This document shows, in pieces, positions 1 through 5,038 of a DNA stretch of 5,038 nt. Both the position numbers and the translations under genes were made by a program. Within the stretch, counting starts at the first letter, position 1. Each line of letters starts with the position of its first letter. The stretch comes from Candidatus Cloacimonadota bacterium (GTDB lineage: Bacteria > Cloacimonadota > Cloacimonadia > Cloacimonadales > TCS61). The notes under the pieces were generated by a model. It had not been told where the DNA came from. It made no database searches and saw nothing but the letters and a program-made list of their open reading frames with translations. The DNA lies in contig JAUVKM010000182.1 in NCBI GenBank assembly GCA_030596265.1, positions 1-5,038 of the forward strand. Reading direction: 5' to 3'.

Positions 1-2322
1 TTGCTCGGTTCTTCCTGTTTCTGGGAATATTGTGATATTTGCATCGGTAAATTTAAGATCATTATGAAGACGGTAGAAGAAATTAGTAATTCCATCTTTT
101 AAGATCGGAACAAAAATATTCCTGAAATAATTCTCTGAATAATTATGAGGAGAGATGTATTTCATTTTGTATTTGATAAAATACTCGATTGCCTGATCTA
201 CATATTGCTTGGTGTTAAACATAAAATTATGATGCAGTTTGTTTCCATGATAAACTTCTATCAGGCGTTCCCATATCATTGTGAAAACGCTGTGTGAGAT
301 AGTTCCAATAAGTTTATTGCTGAAATCCTGTGAGAGGACAGGATCTCGCTTTTTCAAATTTGTAATGAATTCAAGATAAAATGCGAATGGATCTTTCTTA
401 AGTTTCTCCCATTTGTAAAAACTTAAGGGGAGCTCATTATTATTCAGATCTGCTTTATCAAATGGAATGGAAAAGAAGTCATCAGAGATTTCGCTTTGAT
501 TGGGAAGAGGATGATCATTCGTCACTAACAATGAATTAAAAACTTGCTGATACAAATCAGTTTTAGGAAGCTCAATTTCCTCGATGAGATCGAATAATTT
601 CAATTCTTCAATAAAAGAACTTACTTCAATATTTTCTTCTAAATTTGTACGTGTAAAAACTGTTACTTTGTTGGAGGTTGCAAGAAGACGATAGAAATAA
701 TATTTATCACGAAGTTTGATATCCTCATAGGTTTTCAACAAAAGTTGTTTTCTCTGGTTTTCAGAAAATAAAAATTGAGTATGTTTTGCAGCAGGAAGAA
801 TTCCCTCGATTGCATTCAAGATGTAAACGTTTTCAAAATGCAGGTTTCTGGTATCCTGCAAGGACGTGATCTGAACTCGATTGTCGGATTGCTCTTTCAA
901 AGTGTATTTGATCTGCTTGGGTTTCATGTAATCCAGAAATAACTGCAATAAATTTGTTGATATATTATGTGGAAAAATCTTGATCCAATTAGTACTCAAT
1001 CCAATATGTTCGATAGAAACAAAATCCGAAAGAAGTTCGTAGAATACTTTCAGAATATCAGTTTTTACGTTTTCTCTATCGGTTAATTTTTCAATATTAA
1101 TATTGTTCTCGATGAACTCAATGAGAACTGCAATACTATCAATTTCCCTAAGTTTAACTAATAGTTCAAATATCTGCTTAAAAACAGGTATAAATTCTTT
1201 GTTTCGTTTTGAGAAATAATCAAGATCGAGATATTGAATATCATTATCGATACACTTGAAAAGGAATGTTCTTATCTGCTCATGCTTGGTTTTATCGTTT
1301 TCAAAAACTTCTAAGAAATCATCTGAAAGAGCAGCATTCAACAATTCCTGAAGAGATAATAAAAAGGGAGTTCCTTCCCATACAATTGAATGAAGAAGAT
1401 CCTGTAAAGTTTGGAAGAATCTGAATAAACCTGTTCCTGAAAATGGCAGAGAATTGGAAATGGAATAATGTTCTCGTGATAGAAAACTAGCATAAGAACG
1501 TGAATTGAACCTGAAATCGATAATTGTGTTTTTCTGTTGTAGATCAATAGTAGAAAGTAAATCCCCGATCATTTGAAATTGTTCTGTGGATTGAATAACT
1601 TTAATCTTTTGCTTTAGAACTGATTGTAAGGCACTTGCATCAAAATTCTCTTTGAAACTCAACTCCTCTTCATTGTAGAATTTTGGTGGGATCTGTAAGC
1701 ATATCAGCACTTTATCATCAAATTTATGCAAAATCTTTTTCTCAAGTTCTGTAAAATAGAACTGATTCACAACAACAATCTTATCAAAGTTCAATTCATA
1801 TTGCAGATCACTGAAATTACGGAGAAATATTGTATCAGAAAAATGATCTTTATTTAGAAGTTCATAATATTGCTCTTTGATCTGTAGAAGCTGCCTAAAT
1901 GAATTAAGTTGCCAATTATTTGCAGTATGTTTAGAGAAGAGAACTTCATCGATGTCATCTTCAGAGATCATCTCCTCATTAATCTCTTCCCAGAAATTAA
2001 AAAAGTTATTAGCCAGCTCTATCGACTGAAAATAAGTTTTAATTCTAAAGAATTCCTTGTTCTCTTTTGTGAGTGATATATAGAACATTAAAGTTCGCTT
2101 CTCTTCTTTTAGTATTGGTAATTTGGAATGGAAGATCTTATCCTTCCATTCATCCATTGTCAAAAATCGATGCTCATTAAAATCCCAACTGGATTGATAC
2201 ATCTTTTGTGCTTCTTGTTTACTTTTGCGAGTGGGAAAGAGCAATAGGCATTTGCTGGAATCCAGTTCTTTCAGAGCTACCTGTAAAATGTTTTGATTTA
2301 ATGGAATATGTTTAATTATCAT
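1..2322 (-). CDS. AddB-like helicase/PD-(D/E)XK nuclease-family protein (3' end beyond window)
   Basis: The frame is open from ATG 2322 to the left edge with no stop, showing 774 residues. I see the AddB/RecB-like plan. An N-terminal FPTRKS (29-34) and FLTMDEW (53-59) resemble the 'fPtr..., fltmdeF' start of AddB-type proteins. A helicase-C-like block has DTR (490-492) and N503...EGILP (506-510), then YYFYRLL (541-547). A nuclease-domain entry has DPFAFYL (644-650) and GTISH (673-677) with W684. GxxxH matches the first conserved block of RecB-family nucleases. The catalytic D...(D/E)XK residues would lie past the edge and are not visible. No Walker A motif is seen at the N-terminus, as known for AddB-like 'inactivated helicase' subunits. 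Such proteins act with an AddA-type helicase-nuclease in double-strand break end processing; no partner is visible here. The ATG overlaps the HEPN gene by 11 nt and lacks a Shine-Dalgarno sequence, so translational coupling is likely. The family is fairly certain, the exact role is not. Confidence 0.82.
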   Translation of the reverse strand, partial: MIIKHIPLNQNILQVALKELDSSKCLLLFPTRKSKQEAQKMYQSSWDFNEHRFLTMDEWKDKIFHSKLPILKEEKRTLMFYISLTKENKEFFRIKTYFQSIELANNFFNFWEEINEEMISEDDIDEVLFSKHTANNWQLNSFRQLLQIKEQYYELLNKDHFSDTIFLRNFSDLQYELNFDKIVVVNQFYFTELEKKILHKFDDKVLICLQIPPKFYNEEELSFKENFDASALQSVLKQKIKVIQSTEQFQMIGDLLSTIDLQQKNTIIDFRFNSRSYASFLSREHYSISNSLPFSGTGLFRFFQTLQDLLHSIVWEGTPFLLSLQELLNAALSDDFLEVFENDKTKHEQIRTFLFKCIDNDIQYLDLDYFSKRNKEFIPVFKQIFELLVKLREIDSIAVLIEFIENNINIEKLTDRENVKTDILKVFYELLSDFVSIEHIGLSTNWIKIFPHNISTNLLQLFLDYMKPKQIKYTLKEQSDNRVQITSLQDTRNLHFENVYILNAIEGILPAAKHTQFLFSENQRKQLLLKTYEDIKLRDKYYFYRLLATSNKVTVFTRTNLEENIEVSSFIEELKLFDLIEEIELPKTDLYQQVFNSLLVTNDHPLPNQSEISDDFFSIPFDKADLNNNELPLSFYKWEKLKKDPFAFYLEFITNLKKRDPVLSQDFSNKLIGTISHSVFTMIWERLIEVYHGNKLHHNFMFNTKQYVDQAIEYFIKYKMKYISPHNYSENYFRNIFVPILKDGITNFFYRLHNDLKFTDANITIFPETGRTEQ

Positions 2323-2848
2323 ATTTAGTAAAAACCAAATCAAATTGATCTATTATATCATTCTCTGGTGAATCAAAACTTAACTTATAACCTAATATTT
2401 CTTGAGAAAGGATATCAAAAAGTTTGATACAATTTTCTGCAATCATTGGAATCTTATCATATTCTTCAGAATTTTGTTCCCAAAATTTAGTAATATCAAA
2501 TTCAGAATCTTTATGAGCATGGAACTTATTACGTAAATCAATTATTGTTGTCACATTATCGAATGTAGAATTGTATAATTCACACCATTTTTTATAATCT
2601 TTAATTAAAAGTTTTTTCTTGATAATTTCGTGATTAAACTTATACATAGAACTTGATTTATTTGATTTATCAAAAGCGATACCAATATAGATAACGATAC
2701 TATGAAAAAGAGTGATAATACAATACGAAGTAAATCTACCAATTGCACGATTATGGATTTTCCTGTATTTCTCAATCAATTTCTGATTTAATGAAATGAA
2801 ACTGATGGGGGCATAAAGGTCATTTAATTTTTTTTTGTATTGGTTCAT
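2312..2848 (-). CDS. HEPN-domain protein, AbiU2-like (putative RNase/toxin)
   Basis: This is a 178-residue, probably all-helical protein. Residues 103-114 contain IDLRNKFHAHKD, an R-x5-H motif (R106, H112; H110 also present) of the kind that forms the HEPN RNase active site. An earlier hydrophobic helix (about 38-59) leading into FDKSNKSSS (59-67), then a helical spacer and the LRNK..AH.D block, is the arrangement I associate with the AbiU2 HEPN family (abortive infection). The hydrophobic helix could be misread as a membrane segment but is more likely HEPN core. The start is well supported: AGGAA lies 6 nt upstream and ATG overlaps the DUF554 stop as ATGA. The stop overlaps the AddB-like start. 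No MNT nucleotidyltransferase partner is visible. By hand count the gene is about 26% GC, lower than its neighbours, suggesting separate acquisition. RNase activity and a defence role are inferred from family resemblance; a non-catalytic HEPN protein is possible. Confidence 0.75.
   Translation of the reverse strand: MNQYKKKLNDLYAPISFISLNQKLIEKYRKIHNRAIGRFTSYCIITLFHSIVIYIGIAFDKSNKSSSMYKFNHEIIKKKLLIKDYKKWCELYNSTFDNVTTIIDLRNKFHAHKDSEFDITKFWEQNSEEYDKIPMIAENCIKLFDILSQEILGYKLSFDSPENDIIDQFDLVFTKYDN
2828..2836 (-). repeat. A9 homopolymer at codons 5-7 of the HEPN gene
   Basis: Nine consecutive A residues on the coding strand encode KKK (residues 5-7). Dropping one A gives AAA AAA AAT TAA, an immediate stop. 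Adding one gives AAA AAA AAA ATT AAA TGA, also a stop. The tract could therefore act as an on/off site by replication or transcription slippage. In such AT-rich DNA a run of nine can also arise by chance. Confidence 0.5.
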
Positions 2849-3528
2849 AACAAATTCCTAATCCAGGTTAGAAGTAAGATTATCAATAATGCTGGTAACA
2901 TATTCAATACTCTGATCTGTTTGATCTCCAAAATACGTAATCCCAGACCAATTAGCAGAATTCCACCAACCGAAGAAAGATTATTAATATAAACTTCACT
3001 GAAATAATCTCCAAAAACAGATGTGAGTAGAGTGAGTCCACCCTGATAGATAAACAGTGGAATCACAGAGAACATCACACCGATTCCAAGTGCAGAAGAG
3101 AGAGCAATAGAGCCAAAACCATCCATGATCGCTTTTGTGAGCAACAGGTTTGGCTTGCCACCTAGTCCTTCTTCAATCGCTCCCAGGATAGTCATTGAAC
3201 CCATGCAGAAAAGAAGAAAAGCAGTTACTAATCCTTCAGAGAATTTGTCATTTTTAGATTTCAATTTAGTTTTAAGTTTATCACTCAAATTATCCATCCA
3301 GGCTTCGAGGTTGAGAGCTTCTCCAATGAGAGAACCGGAGATTAAACTGAGTACGATAAGTAAATAAGCATCAGATTTCAGAGCCATCGCAATTCCCAGA
3401 AAGATTGTGAAAATACCAATTCCTTGAAAGGCAACTTCAGTAAAACGTTTGGAAAGCCGAGTATGCAAGATCAAACCAATAATACTGCCAAGGATGATTG
3501 TGCCTACGTTAATAAGTGTTCCTATCAT
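2845..3528 (-). CDS. DUF554 family integral membrane protein (YqgA/YdfK-like)
   Basis: This 227-residue, strongly hydrophobic protein has about seven predicted membrane segments, the usual size for the family. Visible family features in order are: GTLIN (3-7) with LGSIIG (13-18); GSLIGE (65-70); a Lys-rich cytosolic-type loop (about 84-95); CMGSMTILGAIEEGL (108-122); K132 with MDG (135-137); YQGGLT (161-166); VGG (187-189); and MLPALL (210-215) before the last helix. The family is widespread in bacteria as a putative transporter or channel; the substrate is not established, so no transport specificity is claimed. An AAGGA site precedes the ATG. The gene sits 36 nt downstream of the Fe-S protein gene and its TGA overlaps the ATG of the HEPN gene. 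The lines counted are about 40% GC, clearly higher than the HEPN gene. Confidence 0.9.
   Translation of the reverse strand: MIGTLINVGTIILGSIIGLILHTRLSKRFTEVAFQGIGIFTIFLGIAMALKSDAYLLIVLSLISGSLIGEALNLEAWMDNLSDKLKTKLKSKNDKFSEGLVTAFLLFCMGSMTILGAIEEGLGGKPNLLLTKAIMDGFGSIALSSALGIGVMFSVIPLFIYQGGLTLLTSVFGDYFSEVYINNLSSVGGILLIGLGLRILEIKQIRVLNMLPALLIILLLTWIRNLL
2855..2859 (-). promoter_or_regulatory. Ribosome binding site of the HEPN gene
   Basis: AGGAA on the minus strand lies 6 nt before ATG 2848, inside the last codons of the DUF554 gene. With the ATGA stop/start overlap it fixes the HEPN start and indicates coupled translation. Confidence 0.65.
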
Positions 3529-3532
3529 ATTT

Positions 3533-3537
3533 TCCTT
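3533..3537 (-). promoter_or_regulatory. Ribosome binding site of the DUF554 gene
   Basis: AAGGA on the minus strand (within AGAAGGA) lies 4 nt before ATG 3528. It sits in the 36-nt spacer after the Fe-S protein gene. I saw no convincing terminator in that spacer. Confidence 0.65.
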
Positions 3538-3564
3538 CTAATTTTGAAATAGGAGCTGCTCTAA

Positions 3565-4695
3565 TTACCCTAACAACAATTTCAACATTTTCATCATCAT
3601 TTTCCGCTTACCAAATTTTTCTTTGAGTATTTTCATATAAAGAGCTGCCATGTTTTTAGGAGGAATAGTCTCTTTTTCTTTTTTGATAAGTTTCATTGCT
3701 GTGGTAGGACAAGTAGTAACACACAAACCGCATCCAATACAACGCTCCAGATTAATGATAGCTTTCTTTTCCTCAATAACTATTGCTTCCATCTGACAGC
3801 GTTTTACACAGATCCCACAGCCAGTACAATTATCAATATCCACTTCTACAAAATAGTTTGTTGCAAACAATCGAGCTGGATTCGGGAATTGTTTAGCAGC
3901 TTTTAAAACTCCACAACAACAACCGCAACAAATACAGATGCAAAAGGGTTCTATTGTGTTTCCAGGCTGAAGTACCATTCCTTCTTTTTCTGCTCTATCC
4001 AAAATTGCCAAACACTCCTCTTTGGAAATCCCTCGAGCTTGTTCACGTTCAGCATAACTTTTACTGCCGAACATTAAACATATTTCAATATCATCAGTTT
4101 GTTTACAGGGATTTCCCAACAAAGCCTCTCCCTGTTTACAAATGCAGTTCGCTACCTGGATCGGTTTTTCTATATTTTGCACAAACAAACGCATATCATC
4201 ATAAGTGGCTATTTTGTGTTCTGGTAAAAGTGCCTTGGTGTGCGGACTTGTTCGCAATTGTGGAATTGCTGTTCTATGGAATTCTTCAGAAAATGCTTCA
4301 TCAAAATATTCGTTCATGTTTTCCACAAATTCTTTGGTTAGATGATCTACATGGTATTCAAACATCCCGATTGCCAGCATAGCATTGGAATAACGGAAAG
4401 ATCCTACTTTACCAGAGCGTTCCAGACAACCACTCATGAACATTTGGTGTAAATGATCAACCATTTCATTTTCTGTCATTTCAATTTGAAAACGATCTAT
4501 TAATCTCTGTCTGACTTTGGCAGGTGTTTTAGGTGCCAGATTCAAGCAGGAAGCAATTTTTGCTTGCAGAGTATTGAAGAGGAATTTAAGAATTTCGATT
4601 TCCACACCAGACTTTGTAGCTGGAAAACCAATCGGAAAATTATCGAGATGCTGTTGTAATTTGCGATAGATATTTTCTTCTGATGAATTATTCAT
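3565..4695 (-). CDS. Polyferredoxin-like 4Fe-4S binding protein with N-terminal helical domain
   Basis: This 376-residue protein has no signal peptide and is likely cytosolic electron-transfer machinery. Two classical [4Fe-4S] motifs lie at the C-terminal side: C290-x2-C293-x2-C296-x3-C300 (CTGCGICVKRC) and C319-x2-C322-x2-C325-x3-C329-P, a bacterial two-cluster ferredoxin module. Before it are two more cysteine groups: C184/C186/C197/C206, in a 'CxC...C...CLMFG' pattern, and seven cysteines in ten residues (252-261, CICICCGCCC). These suggest additional metal or cluster sites. Residues about 30-105 look like a winged-helix-type helical domain (for example the TENEMVDHLHQMFMSG stretch). The C-terminus (about 350-376) is Lys/Met-rich and amphipathic. 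Similar architectures are annotated only as '4Fe-4S binding protein'; redox partner and substrate are unknown. The start is fixed by AAGGA 6 nt upstream. The gene follows the small membrane protein gene by 2 nt. Confidence 0.88.
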   Translation of the reverse strand: MNNSSEENIYRKLQQHLDNFPIGFPATKSGVEIEILKFLFNTLQAKIASCLNLAPKTPAKVRQRLIDRFQIEMTENEMVDHLHQMFMSGCLERSGKVGSFRYSNAMLAIGMFEYHVDHLTKEFVENMNEYFDEAFSEEFHRTAIPQLRTSPHTKALLPEHKIATYDDMRLFVQNIEKPIQVANCICKQGEALLGNPCKQTDDIEICLMFGSKSYAEREQARGISKEECLAILDRAEKEGMVLQPGNTIEPFCICICCGCCCGVLKAAKQFPNPARLFATNYFVEVDIDNCTGCGICVKRCQMEAIVIEEKKAIINLERCIGCGLCVTTCPTTAMKLIKKEKETIPPKNMAALYMKILKEKFGKRKMMMKMLKLLLG

Positions 4696-4697
4696 TA

Positions 4698-4988
4698 TTA
4701 TTCCTTTGGGCTTTTAAACTTCAAATTTACGATTAATATAAATAGGCAAAGGGCAAGATCTAAGATGCCAATAACGAGGGGAATGATGATCGTGAGCATG
4801 ATAGCGCCGAGTGAAGTAGCATCTGTATTAGCAGAAAATGCAATATAGTAACCTACTGCTAAAACCAATAAGCTTCCCAGAAAAAATATTCCAAAGAAGA
4901 TTAGAAGAGTGATAAGTGTTACCAGAAAATTATAAAGAAATAGATTTTTATGTAATATGTTTTTTAAAAGTTTTTCCAGAAAATTCAT
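4698..4988 (-). CDS. Small two-helix membrane protein, unknown family
   Basis: This is a 96-residue protein when started at ATG 4988. A start at 5018 would use a TTG codon and add ten polar residues; I prefer 4988 because AAGGGA stands 6 nt ahead of it and the upstream region looks like a promoter. A short basic amphipathic N-terminus (1-16, with several K) is followed by a long hydrophobic stretch (about 17-51), a polar loop with SANTDATS (52-59), a second hydrophobic stretch (about 60-88) and a basic tail ending KSPKE. The positive N-terminus and C-terminus suggest both ends are cytoplasmic. I do not recognise a family. It is the first gene of the block and lies 2 nt before the Fe-S protein gene, so a membrane-anchor or accessory role for that protein is possible but only inferred. 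Confidence 0.7.
   Translation of the reverse strand: MNFLEKLLKNILHKNLFLYNFLVTLITLLIFFGIFFLGSLLVLAVGYYIAFSANTDATSLGAIMLTIIIPLVIGILDLALCLFILIVNLKFKSPKE
4702..4706 (-). promoter_or_regulatory. Ribosome binding site of the Fe-S protein gene
   Basis: AAGGA on the minus strand lies 6 nt before ATG 4695, embedded in the final sense codons (P-K-E) of the preceding membrane protein gene. This is consistent with co-translation of the pair. Confidence 0.7.
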
Positions 4989-4994
4989 ATCAAT

Positions 4995-5000
4995 TCCCTT
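4995..5000 (-). promoter_or_regulatory. Ribosome binding site deciding the start of the small membrane protein
   Basis: AAGGGA on the minus strand lies 6 nt before ATG 4988, which is strong placement. No comparable site precedes the TTG at 5018, so this site selects the shorter form. Confidence 0.7.
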
Positions 5001-5015
5001 ATCATATTTATTTTG

Positions 5016-5028
5016 CAAAAATATTATA
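5016..5028 (-). promoter_or_regulatory. Putative promoter -10 region of the operon
   Basis: On the minus strand a perfect TATAAT lies at 5028-5023. Overlapping it, TATTTTTG at 5023-5016 fits the Bacteroidota -7 consensus TAnnTTTG. Either would start transcription a short distance before ATG 4988, leaving a leader of about 20-30 nt that contains the AAGGGA site. The matching -35/-33 element would lie beyond the right edge, and AT-rich DNA gives chance matches. Confidence 0.4.
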
Positions 5029-5038
5029 TGAATTCAAT

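Noticed and set aside
1338..1547. 69-residue minus-strand open frame
   Set aside because: It lies inside the AddB-like gene in a different frame, on the same strand, with no ribosome site or recognisable domain; a shadow frame.
2669..2734. Hydrophobic stretch in the HEPN protein (residues about 39-60) as a transmembrane helix
   Set aside because: HEPN folds have a hydrophobic core helix at this place, and the stretch contains polar residues; membrane insertion is not needed to explain it.
3125..3367. 80-residue plus-strand open frame
   Set aside because: It is antisense to the DUF554 gene, whose family motifs are clear across the same bases.
3551..3561. Short palindrome (GAGC-T-GCTC) in the spacer between the Fe-S and DUF554 genes
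   Set aside because: The stem is 4 bp with a 1-nt loop and no following U-run on the transcript strand; too small for a terminator.
3954..4382. 142-residue plus-strand open frame
   Set aside because: It is antisense to the Fe-S protein gene; its composition reflects the complementary coding frame and no domain is seen.
4989..5018. N-terminal extension of the small membrane protein from TTG 5018
   Set aside because: ATG 4988 has AAGGGA at ideal spacing, while 5018 uses TTG next to the probable promoter -10 and would leave almost no leader.

Overview
The window is one tightly packed minus-strand gene block from an AT-rich bacterium (roughly 26-40% GC depending on the gene). An anaerobic Gram-negative lineage is the best guess. 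The support is a large multi-cluster Fe-S protein, dense operon packing, and a possible Bacteroidota-type promoter element (TAnnTTTG) ahead of the first gene. The FCB group, perhaps Cloacimonadota or Bacteroidota, fits, but no rRNA or marker gene is present and this placement is low confidence.

In transcription order (right to left) the layout is: a promoter-like region at the right edge; a 96-residue two-helix membrane protein of unknown family (4988-4698); a 376-residue protein with two [4Fe-4S] ferredoxin motifs and an extra cysteine-rich centre (4695-3565); a DUF554/YqgA-type integral membrane protein (3528-2845); a 178-residue HEPN protein resembling AbiU2 (2848-2312); and a large AddB-like helicase/PD-(D/E)XK nuclease-family protein (2322 to position 1). 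The last gene is open through the left edge, with 774 residues visible. The junctions are a 2-nt gap, a 36-nt gap, a 4-nt ATGA overlap and an 11-nt overlap. No terminator was recognised between genes, so one transcript is likely.

Functionally the block falls into two parts. The promoter-proximal genes look like membrane and redox functions: small membrane protein, polyferredoxin-like protein and DUF554 channel/transporter-like protein. The distal genes look like nucleic-acid functions: a probable HEPN RNase of the abortive-infection type directly overlapping an AddB-like DNA end-processing protein. The HEPN gene is the most AT-rich gene counted (about 26% GC against about 40% for the part of DUF554 counted and about 31% in the AddB-like lines counted). 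It also has an A9 tract at codons 5-7, where gain or loss of one A gives an immediate stop. This gene and its link to the nuclease gene are the part most worth a second look.
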